64,000 nucleotides of DNA from Diadema setosum (GCA_033980235.1 CM067062.1:4980696-5044695); one strand, 5' to 3'. Shown: positions 1 to 12,363, numbered from the stretch's first letter. Made by a program: numbers and translations. The notes: generated by a model from the sequence alone, not told the origin.

Positions 1-26
1 ATAACTCAAATATTATGTCATGTATG

Positions 27-75
27 TGTGTGTGTGTGTGTGTGTATGTGTGTGTGTGTGCGCGCGCGTGTGTGT
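27..75. repeat. (GT)n/(GC)n microsatellite
   Basis: Alternating TGTGTG with a CGCGCGCG stretch at about 60-68; such alternating tracts can adopt Z-DNA. Confidence 0.9.
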
Positions 76-1723
76 TGCTATTTGATGACAGAGAGAGGAG
101 AAAATGAGATGTTAAAGGGGAAGACCTAGAGATATACCACCACGAGTTCTACAGTATAATAGAGCGCTTGATGTGAATAGCCCTCCTCTGCGACGATGAT
201 TTCTCACTGTTCCCATGGCAACCCACGGTAGATGACTTTATCACTGTATTGGATACCTCGGTTCCCTACTCCTTTTCTTGGAACCTGTATGGATGCACGG
301 AGTCCCCCCCCCCACCCCTCCACACATTGCTTAATCTGGTTACCCCGCCGGGAGAGGTCGGTTTGAGGCGCCTCGATGCGCCCAGGGCCCGCCATTTTTC
401 TTAACGCTGGAAATCAATATTTTCACACTCCTTCCTCCAATTACGGAGAAAAATAGATTATGTACATCGGAAAAATAACAATTATGCGTGCGCTGTGGTT
501 TGATGTTTGTAGAGAACATCAAACAGTTCATTGCTTACCAGAGAAACAGCGCCATTTTCACTCCATATACAAGGTATGTTCCTCAATCTAACAAGAATGC
601 ATTAAATCATCCCATTCCAAGAAAGTCCATTAGTGATGGTATTATCATGATCGTTTGATAATCTTTAAAAAATAATCAGGGGCTCTGGTTCTTGCTTTGA
701 TATGTTATCCTAAAAATTTCATTGAGGTATGTTTATGGTGAAATTAAATTTGTTCCTGAATTATCTAAGCATAATTTCATGTACATAAAGAGAGCCATTA
801 TGCTGTGAAGTTTTACTCTCTAATTAAAAAAAAAGTTTAAATAATAGGGATAGACTTCAAAACTAAATCGACCTTTTTTTTTTTCAAGCATAAAGCTGTT
901 GGAACATTTTGTACCCGAATGATGTAGAATGCAATTATTTTGTTGCAATAAATGGCATTAAAACATAGAAGCTTTCATAAACTTTACTGCAGAGGCTCAT
1001 GATTTTCATTATCCTTACTTATTGTTGCTAAATGTGATCAGTTTTCAAAATAATCATTCCACTCTAAGACGCTGACTATACTATTTGTGCAGCTGAAATG
1101 TCAGCTATCTACGCACCCATCCCGAAAATCATCTTTCAGTGTGTGTAAGGTTCACGAGCGGTTAATTCTGGAATCTTTGTGGATTTAAACTCTCGGCGAG
1201 CGTGTACTTGTTCGTATTGACTCTGTCAGCGATGTGCTTTTAGAATGTTTGTTAGTCTCTCGGCCAGTCGCGAGATATGCAAACCATTTTCACCGTTTTA
1301 GATTGAGTGTGATTGAAGATGCTGTGGAAATGAATTGACACGTAGAGAACAAGTTCACGACGAAGTGGAGAATACCGCGCCAGTGGCTATCTTTTGATGC
1401 GAATGTCGCGGATGTAAGACTATCTAAATAAGGTCCTCTTAGACGATGTTAGTATGTGGTTGTGTTTATCTTCATGCGTCCCACCAATCAGAACACTCTC
1501 ACAAACATTACCTAAAACTCAATCCCCACTCCTTTCTCGCCCCATCTCCTCTCTCTCTCTCTTTCTCTCACACACTCCTAAAAACAATTAAGTGGAGAAC
1601 CCGCTTTCTTCTCAAACGAAAAAAAAAAATATTCCTATCAGTGCGATTCTCCCTAAACTGTATTCATCTTGTTAAAAAACGAAGCGTTTTTGTTGTCATT
1701 ATATTCACATTATACACATTTCA

Positions 1724-1725
<2 letters not shown>
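76..1725. other. Non-coding stretch
   Basis: AT-rich sequence with short A and T runs and a C-run at 306-314. No exon, RNA gene or mobile element was recognised. Short open frames at 204-531 are on the minus strand and show no family resemblance. Confidence 0.6.
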
Positions 1726-1802
<77 letters not shown>

Positions 1803-1916
1803 GCATACATATATATATGTATATATGATATATGATACTCTCTCTATCTATTATATATATATGTATATGTATATAATTATATGTATATATGATATATGAT
1901 ACTCTCTCTCTCTCTG

Positions 1917-1966
<50 letters not shown>

Positions 1967-1971
1967 TGTGT
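1726..1971. repeat. Compound microsatellite (CA)n-(TA)n-(CT)n-(GT)n with internal duplication
   Basis: A ~70-bp (AC)n run (1726-1796) is followed by TA-rich sequence holding a 29-bp direct repeat (1817-1845 and 1881-1909; core ATATATGATATATGATAC). Then come (CT)n, (TA)n and (TG)n to 1971. The open frames across it, threonine/histidine-rich on the plus strand, are repeat artefacts. Confidence 0.9.
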
Positions 1972-2634
1972 ATAAAAACAAAGTCAATGCTGTGCATCAA
2001 TTGCAGTTTCAACTTTATTCTCTGGATGTAATCAGCTGAGCATCCTCAAGATAACACGTATACTGCAGTGTGCTTTCTCGAAGTATAGGCTGTAATGCTT
2101 GAGAACAAGTTCTCCATTTCGTGGCGTTACTTCAAGCGATGTATCTCTTTGAAGCAAATAATGCATGTTTAAGTGTTTGTCTTCCATGAAGCTTCGAAAG
2201 CACACATACAGGGTTAAGGTCCGGAACATTGAAACTTTGCTTATAACTAGTTTTCGAATAAAAAACAACTCCTACACAATTGGGACACAAATATTAGATG
2301 TAAAAGCAATCGTCCAAGAAACCGGGCATGACCGCGATCCTGTGTTTTTTTTTTTTATTCCTTTATTTACTTACGAACTAACAGTTCGTGGGGCAGGCAA
2401 CAAACTTCCTTGTCAATGCCAAAACAATTTATAAGTTATCATTTTTTACGCGTTATGTTATGTCATGCTTTTTTTTGTTTTGTTCTAGTTCAGTTCTTTC
2501 TTTTAGGGAGTTGCGGGGATGCTATGTTCTCTGCAACAACGCCATTCTGTAACATGAATCTCCCGTTGTTGGCATGGCTGATGGGAACACCTGTTTGAAA
2601 ACGTCAACTTCAGTTAGTTGCTTGGGACATACTC

Positions 2635-2955
2635 TTAAAGGTCCTGTTAACCTTTGGGAACAGTGATTTAAAAATGTTCAAGATATCACATTTGATGCAT
2701 ATGTGTAGACCTGTTGCATCACAGAACATTCTACCATATTCGCAATAAAGCCTAAACTATAAGGAGATATCAGTATTTTCTTATTAAACCATAACTGTAG
2801 ACGGTTTAGTCTGGCAACATTTTTGTTATGACTGTTGTGAATATTTTGTTTGTTTAACAATACTTAACATTGATTATACAGATTAAAATTTTTTGCAGTG
2901 GTTGTTTCTATCCCACACTCACATTTTGGAACTATTTTAAAGCACTAATGCTGGG
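2635..2955 (+). repeat. Interspersed TTAA-flanked repeat, copy A
   Basis: It starts TTAAAGGTCCTGTTAACC and continues with TTGGGAACAGTGATTTAAA, TTTGATGCATATGTGTAGAC, AACTGTAGACGGTTTAGTC and GGTTGTTTCTATCCC. The reverse complement of 8478-8802 follows the same order throughout. A TTAA lies near the far end in CTATTTTAAAG (about 2935-2945). Because the copies are related, the antisense strand here and the sense strand at 8557 both read as a similar MLN-starting ~60-residue ORF. That ORF is shared by descent and is not evidence of a gene. Confidence 0.65.
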
Positions 2956-3193
2956 TTTTTGTTTCATCTGCAAATGGTAAATATTGCCATGGTATCCTTA
3001 CACAATGATGATGGTCCCACAGAACTCAGAGTTTTAGTGCTGATTCACTGATGAGCACTGACTGAGCTCCCAGGGAGCCCCGCCATCACCACGCCTCCCC
3101 ATCATTGCCAGATTATCCTCATTTTTCTTTTCCTCTCTCCTCCAAATTGTCCTTCCGTTATCACTACTAAAGTGTTGACCACTACTCATCTAT

Positions 3194-3695
3194 CAGGACC
3201 GGCGCAGTCGCGGGGGCCGTGGGGGCTCGGGCCCCCACACTTTTTGTGCACCATACAGAGGAACACATAAGGTGTCATCACTTTGGGCCCCCACACTTTT
3301 TTTCCACGTAAGTGGCACTAAAATAGAAATAGATAGAGATCTTGAAGTATGGCGGCGGTAAGGTTATGTGTTTTCTCTGAAGACCTTTTTTTTTTTTTAT
3401 AACACCCGGAAATGGGAGGGGAGAGAATGAGCTGAGGCCCTTTTTTTTTTGTTTGTTTGTTTGTTTGTTTTTTTTTTTGGTTGCTTGTCAGCTGAAGAAA
3501 CCCGGAAGTGGACGGGGAGATGAGCTGAGGACCTTTTTTTTTTTTTTTTTTTTTTTGCTTGTCAGCTGAAGAAATCCGGAAGTGGACGAGAAGAGATGAG
3601 CTGGGGACCTTTTTTTTTTTTTTTTTTTTTGGCTTGTTAGCTCATGAAAGCCGGAAGTGGGCCCCCACACTTTTGAAAACACTCCGCCGGCCCTG
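3194..3695. mobile_element. Non-autonomous CAGG-terminus DNA transposon (hAT-like) with internal tandem array
   Basis: The left end CAGGACCGGCGCAG is an imperfect inverted copy of the right end CTCCGCCGGCCCTG. Both flanks carry TCTAT (3189-3193 and 3696-3700), a perfect 5-bp target duplication. Inside are three copies of GGGCCCCCACACTTTT (near 3230, 3285 and 3659). About four diverged units of 50-95 bp follow, each made of a poly-T run followed by CAGCTGAAGAAACCCGGAAG and a GATGAGCTGAGGACC-like segment (about 3380-3660). No transposase is present. The CAGG ends suggest hAT, but a 5-bp duplication is shorter than the usual 8 bp. Confidence 0.65.
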
Positions 3696-3719
3696 TCTAT
3701 ATCTAATAAAGACTTTGCG

Positions 3720-3830
3720 CTTTGAAGGCCTTGTCCAAGGATGTGTGGGTATATTGGGTAAGAGTCGAACTTTAGGATTTCATGTTTAGGGTCTATACAG
3801 CCTTTTCCACTAAACCACCGATCTCGTACG
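3720..3830 (-). repeat. Degraded tRNA-like SINE head (reverse orientation)
   Basis: On the minus strand a TGGTTTAGTGG A-box (3807-3817) and an AGTTCGACTCT B-box (3761-3771, two changes from consensus) are spaced as in a tRNA. The stems are poorly preserved. It begins 20-25 bp beyond the right end of the CAGG-terminus transposon at 3194-3695, so the two insertions are neighbours. Confidence 0.45.
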
Positions 3831-5882
3831 AATGATGGTACAGTTTACTACCCATCAAAAACCTCAGTAGATTACAAATTTCCTCCCCGTACTGCGTATA
3901 TCATATCCTTATTGTTTATCTTGAAAATAGCGCCTTCATAATGACTCGGGAGCCGTTCCATGTTGATCGATCGGTCTGACATTTACATCGATCCCGTAAA
4001 GGTCAAGTTGAGTAAAGGAACATAGAGTACAATGTTCAGGGTCATCATTATCATCACCTCAAATATCTCATCCATGTCGGTAGCCTTGGCAATGAATAAA
4101 GGGAAGGTTTTTTGAACAATGCGCATGATGAGGGTGCGATACCAATTTTTCTTTTTTCTTCACCTACAAGGCGGAGGATTCTGTGCTATCGGAGGATTCT
4201 GATTGTGACATGCCTTTACCACGCGCTACTTTGAGGTGGACAGGAACGGCGACTCCTAGATCGACTCTCGCTCGGACACTGGGGCGGACGCATCGGTGAC
4301 GATGTCACACCTCACACCTCTGCGCTTTATCAGTGGGTGTAACAGATCCCCGTCTATTCGGACACACAAGTACAGGACAACCACATCTGGCCATCGAGCT
4401 AGAGTAGACTTTCGGCAAGGCTGTCTCCGGTAACAAAATTCAATTATTTTTCCGATGATCACAGGTTCCGCTTTTCACTTTGGCACTTTTTTCGCCTTTG
4501 TCGGCTTCTCTTGTCTTTTCTTCCAGAGTTCTAGTTACCCCAGCCATAGCTCTCACTGTCATATACTTTGTCTAGATTATAGGTAACCAGGAGTTTCGTT
4601 GTGAATTCAGATGAACAATTTAAATTGTTTAGGTATTTTCTTTTCGCTATCCATGACGTGTAACTTTTGAAAAAGAATATGTATACCTTCCGCGTGATTA
4701 TCTTTCTTGCGTGTCTTCGCGGATAGGTTTGAGATAACTACTGCAAAGAATAATTAATTCATCTCGCCTTCCCCCAACCACTCGTGAAACCTGTTGGGTG
4801 AGGTAACAAAATGCTAGCCAATAAACCATGCCAAACAAACAAAACCGATTTGTATTGTCCTTCGGCAATCTCCTCGGATGCGTTTTTCGATGTAGCGCAA
4901 AATGTCAATAACGATGATATAGGTTACCTGGGCGATACCTTGATTAAGTCTACATTGTACAGCTATTCTTCTCTTCTCTCCCTTTAGGCTGAATCTCTCT
5001 CACTCGCCCCTTTCTCTTCCTCCCTCTCTCTCTCTCTCTCTCCCCCGCCAAATAAACCTGACTATTTGGGCTCTCGCTATTTGCGTCATGAATAGGTCAC
5101 GTGTACTGGGAAAGTTGTGTCCAATTTTCACAACTTCGGTTTCGAAAAAAAAAAAAGGATTGGAAAAATGAAAGTCCAAAAGGTCAAGAGAAAGTATACT
5201 GCACTGTGAAACTGGATGGCTGCATTTAAATCAAAGAGTCAGATTAAAGAGTGAACTTCAACCCACACCATTTTCCTGCACCCAAGCAGTTGAAGAGCCA
5301 TATAATCTTAAGATTCCCTAGAACAAATATATATATATGCACATGACTGTGTCTCAAACGACAATACTGTAAGCAGTGCTAGACAATTTTCAGTTTCCTG
5401 GGTCACGTATGCAGCTTTCGTGCTGAGGGAAAGTAAACAAGGAGTGATTTCAATTTTATCTCTGAGATTCAAAGTGACTAAAATCGCCATCGTTCTGTGT
5501 ACATCCGTTTCATGACGTGATCTCTCTTTCTCTCTTTCTTTCCTTCCCCTTTCCTCCCTCCTGTGTCTTTTCTTCCCCTCTTTGTTTTAGTCACGATCTC
5601 TGTTCTTCCGTCCTTGTCTTTCCCATCCCTCTCACCTCCTTCATCATCTCTCACCCCTGTTCATCTTCTCCCTAGATATGCATAAAAAAACATCAGCTTG
5701 AGGTATCCACTGGATATGTCATTAAGGCATTAGAAAAATATGAAGACATGATAAATCTAGGTGTCATTTTTACTTGCTTTCGACGATTCTTGTGCAATTT
5801 CTTTCATTTCTCTCTCATCTGATTCGTTTGCTAATCAATAGTTCCTTTCAAATTCATGAAGTTCTTCCGTCGAGATGTCGAA
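3831..5882. other. Non-coding stretch
   Basis: No supported gene. Pyrimidine-rich CT segments lie at about 4975-5045. A GC-richer patch at 4180-4440 is open on the minus strand for 68 codons but lacks splice signals I trust and resembles no family. Confidence 0.55.
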
Positions 5883-6055
5883 AGCTCGGTGGTCTAGTGG
5901 AGATAACGCCTGTCCGGTGATCAGGAGGTCATAGGTTCGAATCCTGCCCGAGTATGTACGCCCATGATTTTTTATCATGGCTATACTACTAAAACACTGA
6001 TCAATTCAGTGCTTATTTACGTCGATGTAGGGCAATTTGTCAATCAGTTGCAATA
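5883..6055 (+). repeat. tRNA-derived SINE
   Basis: Positions 5883-5955 fold like a tRNA. A 7-bp acceptor pairs 5883-5889 with 5948-5954 (five good pairs and one wobble). The A-box TGGTCTAGTGG is at 5890-5900. The anticodon arm is CCTGT/TCAGG with a 7-base loop, and a perfect B-box GGTTCGAATCC lies at 5934-5944. The base before the nominal anticodon is C instead of the invariant T, and the arm has mismatches, so this is not a working tRNA gene. A non-tRNA body follows with ATCATGGCTA and CACTGATCAATTCAGTGCTT, the arrangement of a SINE whose pol III promoter comes from the tRNA head. The 3' end is uncertain. Confidence 0.7.
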
Positions 6056-8477
6056 GCTCCTTTGTCTTTGCGCATAACAACCAAGAAATGACTTTGCTTG
6101 ATTTTCTTTTGTACTAATAATACAGAACTGCTTGCAAGCCACCGATCAGAGACTGTACTTAGCAGCGCGGGATGTGTGTGCCTCGAATAAATTTGTCTCA
6201 GGGTCGAAGTTTTTTTCGTGGCGGACGATCAAGCCATCCCAAGTTCAATCTTGATAAGTAGCTGAAATAACAGCCGGAGTGCTGAGCAGACGATCACCAA
6301 AAGCGCGCCAAATCGCCAAGGTGTTGGAATTAAAGGTCGCAAGCAATTCTCAGGTGACCAAGATCGGAAATAAAATCCAATTATATGGCTTTTCTCAGTC
6401 CATTTGCAGACACGTACATACAATACACACACACACACACATACACACACATGTCTTTATGAGCAACGTTCAACGTACGAATGCACACAGTCTCGGCACA
6501 CTCAAAATACACGCCTGCCGATGTGAGATGGGTCTGATTAGAACACATCAATGTAATGATGCTAGAGAATTGAGGGAAAAAAATGACGAGAAATCGGAAA
6601 ATTCACTTAGGACTGCACACCATGGAGCGAAACATTATTACAGATTTAGGTGGAGGGTACCATGTGACTTTGGTCTAGCCATTGTCTTTATACACGTATA
6701 ACATCCGTGCCAGGCTGTGGAATGCATTATATCACTCTCTTTAGACACATTGGTGCTGGTATACCTGCTGCCTCTATGAATGTATCCACTAATCTCTAGA
6801 CAAATTGAGTGAGATTCGATTACGAGGTATATTATTGACATTGCTTTAAATTGAATATTTGACGCAAAAAGGAAAGAAACAGAGAAACAAAGATGTCTTT
6901 GAACCATTTGTTTTACGAATGTACAAGAAGAGAAAATGAACATTATCAAGGATTTTGCTTCATGATTATTTATATCGACACCTGACTGCAGTTTTGATTT
7001 TTGATTTTGAGAGATTTTTTTCTTTCAATTCATATAGAGTATAAGACTTGAAACGTACGTCCATTCACCACAAATTACATTCAAAATATGTTTTGTGAGA
7101 TAAATCTAGCTCGGTCACAACACTGAACTAAAATGGGAGAGTAATCAACGGGCAGGCAAGAAGAAGAGCCGAACAAATATCATAAGTTTAGTGAATTTTA
7201 AGAGTGCAGACAGCACGCTCCTAGTTTATTCTGTTTATTGTAAATCGCATATTGGGTACCTGCTGCTTCTTGCCATTTAGAATACATTTCTATTCTGTTA
7301 TAAATTGCTAATCTTGTACCCATGGCATCGTAAAACAAACAGATCATGAAAGATTTTAATGAACACATGAAAGACATTGAGTGCAACAGAATTTTGATGA
7401 CATGAAGTTTGGTTGTTATAATCTAGTTGGTTGTCATAATCTAGTTACGGCAACACTCTTGAGATGCAATTTATCGCTTTTTAGAGAAATTGAGTTTAGT
7501 CCGACACTGACTATACGACAAAGATGAAAATGATTAAGGCAAGGTAGCACGCGGAATAATTAAAGAACAATCAAATTAGAGTCCGCAAGCTGGTAAATTC
7601 AGCACATGATGAAAGTACAATTAAATACCTGGGTCAAGAGAGTACCTCTTGGGAAAAACAACACATTTTCAGTCCTAAATTTTGCGGCGAACTCCCGTGA
7701 ACGGTATACATAAGCTACCCATAATGATGATACGCCGATATTTCATGCTCTTCGTCAGAAGGCCAAGAAGCGATCATTTTCGGGAGCACAGCGCGTACAA
7801 TAGCGGTACGAATGAGCCGAGTTTCCGGGATTGCGGACGCTTTAGCTGAAATCCCTCCTATTTGAAATGAACTCGTGATTGAGGAGGAAACCAGATCGAT
7901 GTGGTATTTTGAGAGAAAACATATCCTTAACGATTGTAACTCATGCCACAAAGACTGCACAAAAAACAGTGTTTAAAAAAAAAGACATACAGTTTTGAAG
8001 CTCTAAGGGGTTTTAAGTATCAATTCCAGTCTTGATTTCCAACAAGAGGGTGAAATGATTTCTCTTTTTAACAATCGTGTGTCCCTTACTCAGGGAAAGA
8101 TGGTATTTGATACGATGTCGTGCCAGTGTTAAGGGTAGTACGTTCAACTTTGCCCCGGTTTTACATCATGATTGCCATTTGAAGCGGTTCTCCTCCTCAC
8201 AACTCGTTCTGTATCTAGTCTTATACCTTGCAGATCCATGGTCACACTTTGGCTTGCTGTGAAGTGAAAGCATTCGCTAATTTGATCTGAGTTGAAATGG
8301 TACTCAGTGTTTGTGCAACTCGAACAAAGGATGCTCGGCTTTTTGGCCCCAGAGTTAATGACATGAGTCAGATCTTTTCTAAATCAGAAAACATTGGTCC
8401 TATTGGTTATTAAAAAAATCAACTAAGATTCACATATATTATCTAAGCCATTTCAACTTGAGGATATTGGGCGAGTA
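6056..8477. other. Non-coding stretch
   Basis: Contains a short (CA)n at 6425-6452. The 140-codon plus-strand frame at 6279 spans this repeat and looks accidental. The patch 7715-7960 is GC-richer and open on the minus strand but unrecognised. Confidence 0.55.
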
Positions 8478-8802
8478 TAAAGGAAAATAGTTATGTACGT
8501 TAGGGATAGAAACAACCAATGTCAAAAAAAAAAATCAGGATCATCAATGTTAAGTATTGTTGAATATACAAAATGTGAACAAAAGTCACAATAAAAATGT
8601 GTCTAGACGAAGCCGTCTACAGTTGTGGTTTATTGAGAAAAATCGTGTGATATCTCCTTATATTTTAGGTTTTATTGCGAAATTTTTATATGGTAGGATG
8701 TTTTGTGGTACAACTGACCTATACACACATATGCATCAAATCACATGCATCTCGAACATTTTTTTTTAAATCACTGCTCCCAATGGTAAACAGGACCTTT
8801 AA
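8478..8802 (-). repeat. Interspersed TTAA-flanked repeat, copy B (inverted relative to copy A)
   Basis: It ends TGGTAAACAGGACCTTTAA at 8802 and is an inverted, diverged copy of 2635-2955, with small insertions and deletions. Shared blocks include GAAACAACCA near 8509, GTCTACAGTTGTGGTTTATT near 8613 and ACACATATGCATCAAATCAC near 8724. The two copies could pair if they were in one transcript. Confidence 0.65.
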
Positions 8803-9449
8803 GAGTAGGGTAAAACTTAGTCAAAGTGGTTGCTATCCCGACATGCACCACTTTCACACTCGGTACAGTCGCGCCGCTCTCCAGGCTACATACGAGTGGT
8901 CTCAATTTACATGGACTATCGCTCATTCAATCAGATCCGCTGATTCACGGAGATAATTCACTCACCCTGCCAAGCAACACTCAGACGGGAACAGCGGAAA
9001 GAGAATCAGCGAGGAATTTAGCTGCCTCAAATTATTTGCTGTGTGTGTATGTTTTCATGCCTGTGTTCTGTGTTGAGACGTTTGAGTATTGTCGAAGGTA
9101 AGCAACGGGGTAATGATTTACGTTAATACAAAATAATACAGATAAAAATCTTCAAAATTACACCTTAAAGACTTCGTCAAGACTAGTCCTCACGTTCATT
9201 ATACGTTCATCTTATGGAATCGTTGATTGCCAAGATACGAAAATACAGACAAGAATGCCTTCGCCCATCCTGCTAATAGCGAGCTTTAGATCTGCGTCGA
9301 AAACGCTATTCAAGACAACGCTAATAGGCAAGCCATGGTGTTCTGCACATGCGCGAGACAGCTGTTTCCATTGTGCAGCCCGGGAGGCGAGGCTGCGTTG
9401 ATTTAACGTTCGCGTCGAGGATAGCTAAACAATAATAACATAGTTTAAC

Positions 9450-10060
9450 AATAATAATAATAATAGTGGCCTCTTATAATGCGCTGAAGTCCATCAAGAA
9501 TGATGCTCATGGCGAACAGTACATAATACAACCATACAATATTCAAATACGATAACTTATCAGAGCAAATGAAATACAAACAAAAACAAAATGCTTTACT
9601 ATGCATAACAACATTAATCTAAGAACATAAGAAAAAATCCATCATGTGCGAAATATGCAATAGTGTATACAAAAGAACTCAAATTATAACAATCATGCTT
9701 CATTCACAATTAAGAATTAAACAGATTTGTTTTAAGGAGTTGCTTAAAGGAACTGGTTGAGGAAGCCTGACAAAGAAAAAGGGGAAGATTGTTCCAGAGA
9801 GAATGACCGGCGTGGGAAAAGCTGTGATCTCCCCAAGAGTGAGAGGATCGAGGAACCTGGAGGAGTGAAGTACCAGCTGAACGGAGTCTACGAGGGGGTT
9901 GATATGAATGTATGGAGCTCTGGAGGTAGAGTGGCAAGGATCCATGGACTGTGTGGTATATAGACCAGTAAGAGAACTTTGAAGATGATGCGCTTTTCGA
10001 CTTGTAACCAGTGAAGGGACTGAAGACCGAGAGTAATGTGACAGGACAGGCTGAAGGTTG
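9450..10060 (-). pseudogene. Decayed LINE 3' end (CR1/L2-like reverse transcriptase C-terminus plus 3' UTR)
   Basis: The minus strand carries the C-terminal tail that follows the reverse transcriptase domain of CR1/L2-type non-LTR retrotransposons. One frame reads LHWLQVEKRIIFKVLLLVY (about 9960-10020). After a frameshift near 9955-9965 the next frame continues with YQPPRRLRSA, LLQVPRSSHSWGDHSFSHAG, SLWNNLPLFL and SFKQLLKTNLFNS, then a stop at 9710-9712. These correspond to the family's LHWLPV..RI.FK, R.LRS, VPR...GDR.F and WN.LP...FK..LKTHLF signatures. Downstream, a 3' UTR ends in GCGCATTATAAG and a degenerate (TTA)n tail at 9450-9470, as in many elements of this class. The catalytic domains and ORF1 are absent, so this is a 5'-truncated dead copy. 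Weaker similarity may reach about 10250. Confidence 0.8.
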
Positions 10061-11163
10061 GAGAGCTGTCGTTGGGAAAATGAACATAATCGACAGTGAC
10101 GCATTCCAGATCTCTTCGATGATCTATAGCTTCATGGCTATTACCATCAGTTTTCCAACTTGAGCCATGACTCCATACTGGAGACGATAACATCCAGATT
10201 GTAACAGCACGCCGGGATTTAGTATGACTACTGTAACGCCACTTTAATCCACGGTTGTTCGAACAATCATGATTGTAAAGAAGCAGTTTAGCGGTGCACA
10301 AGTATTCATGTTTTACGTGTGAGGACAGCAGCAGAAGTATAATCATAGCCATCAAACCGTCTCGTCATATAAAAGATGGACGGATGAATATAACAACTGC
10401 TTTGCAAATAACTCGGCAAACATAGAAAATATGTACTCAATTGATAACTTGTAACGTGGACACAGATGCAGAAAGGTAATGCCGCTAGTTTATTGTATCT
10501 GTCCGACTAATTTCTTCAAACGGGAGGACTGAGACCTTTCATATAACAATTTTGTATTCACATCCTCTTTTGCTCTATTTGATAACGAATTCGAAACATT
10601 GCTTGCAGCTCTCTTTATATTGCGATGATGCTGTCTGAAGGTGACTTAAGGAGGCTCGCGCGACAAAGTCATGCCCCCGATCGAGGCGGGCAAAACTTCG
10701 ACGGACAGAAAGAGGCTAATTCGTAGTGTCAACACCGCCGAAACAACATGAGCGTTATTCTGTACTAACTTCGCGGCAAAACGTTTGGGTTTTGAGGAAG
10801 GGGAAACACCACTATTAGGGCATGTCAATACACTGCTTGCACAATTGACAGAACCTGAATTTCAAATACTGGCTTGATCACATCTGATTGAATAAAGAAC
10901 AGAAGACCGGGGCGCCACACAGAAAATAATGTTCCACATATTGAAAGAGACATGAGTGTGTCTTGCATTGCTGTGAAAATTATGTCTTGTCCGGGACGAT
11001 AGCGTGAAGAGCACAAGAGTATTCTGATTCTATATCTAATAGCGAATGAAAGTTGCAAATACCAATTTGAGAGTCAGAAAGAATAATGAATGTAATGCTA
11101 ATGAGAATAAAAAAAGTTTACTCAATGAGTTCACCCAATAAGTTACGATTTTGAAATAAATAA

Positions 11164-11169
11164 ATATAT

Positions 11170-11217
<48 letters not shown>
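11164..11217. repeat. (TA)n microsatellite
   Basis: About 50 bp of uninterrupted TA. The flanking TTACGATTTTGAAATAAATA (11141) and ACATTTCAAAATCGT (11216) are partly complementary, so the tract is the loop of a larger foldback. Confidence 0.85.
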
Positions 11218-11219
<2 letters not shown>

Positions 11220-12363
11220 TTCAAAATCGTGTGCGTTGCATATCTAACATTGCAGCTTAGCCGCAATCTACTCATAATCATTGATGGAAAAGAGAGAGAG
11301 AGAGAGTAAAAAAAAAACCAAGCAAACCCTGATCTCATCATACATGAATTCGGAAATAGTAACGAGAAAAGATCGTTTATTCAGCTCAAGATTATTTTTT
11401 ACTTGGGTGGTTCGTCTGGTTTTATTTATCGTTTTGGTTGATTTTGCATGTTTGCTGATATAGTTATTAATTATCTTATATCTATCTTTTCCTGAATATT
11501 TCTTCTTCTTTTTTTTTTTTGGGGGGGGGGGGGAGTCGGGGAGGGGAAGGGATAGGGAAGATGAAGTAAGAGGGAAAGTAATGTAGTTGCATATACCACA
11601 GTGAGAAAAGGTCGTAGAACTATGGAAATAAGGAGTGGGCGGATCGGTCTACGAGCACGAGCCGCCATGACAGCGATCCGAGTGAGGCCTAAGCAAAGAT
11701 CCGGTGTCAACGAGAAAATCATGTCAAAGAGCGTGAAGTGATGGAAGTAGAAGAGCCATCCATCAATTTACGAACACGTCGACGAAAACTGTGGCCACTC
11801 GGCGTGCGACGACGCCGTCCCTTGATAATCCCCTTTCCCAAGCCCAATCAGCCTAGTTTTTTTTTTTTTTTTTGGGGGGGGGGGGTGGGGTCTTTCGATG
11901 TGCTTTATCGAGAGGAGCTTAATCACGTACGGACATAACCCGAACTATGGACCCCATGACAATCAAAGATGAGGACAAGTTTGTTATATAAAGCCGACTT
12001 TTCGTAACGTTATACGGGTCACGAGAAGCAAAAGGAGTAACGGCAGAACCAGAGGGGAAAACGATGTTAACTTCAAGAATATTACACGTTGATATTGACA
12101 ATCGCACGGTAAGACAAAAATGAAATAAAAAATAATAAGAAGAAAGAAAGAAAACAAGCAAATAAAATATCCCAGAGCTATGCTACCTGTGTACGCCCCT
12201 ACTTATTGACCGGGACCGATATCTCTTCTTTTCGGGAACCCCAAGAGTTCAGCTTCATCAAAGATCTACATCGATGGCGACAATTTCAGTATCAGACAAA
12301 GTAGACCGGAAGCGCAGTCGCTTAAATGGACGTTGATTAATGCCGACGCCGGAAATGGCGCGA

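Noticed and set aside
1446..1835. Threonine/histidine-rich frames over (CA)n
   Set aside because: Pure translation of a microsatellite. The same holds for frames at 14520-14885, 26088-26435, 58024-58314 and 59425-59730.
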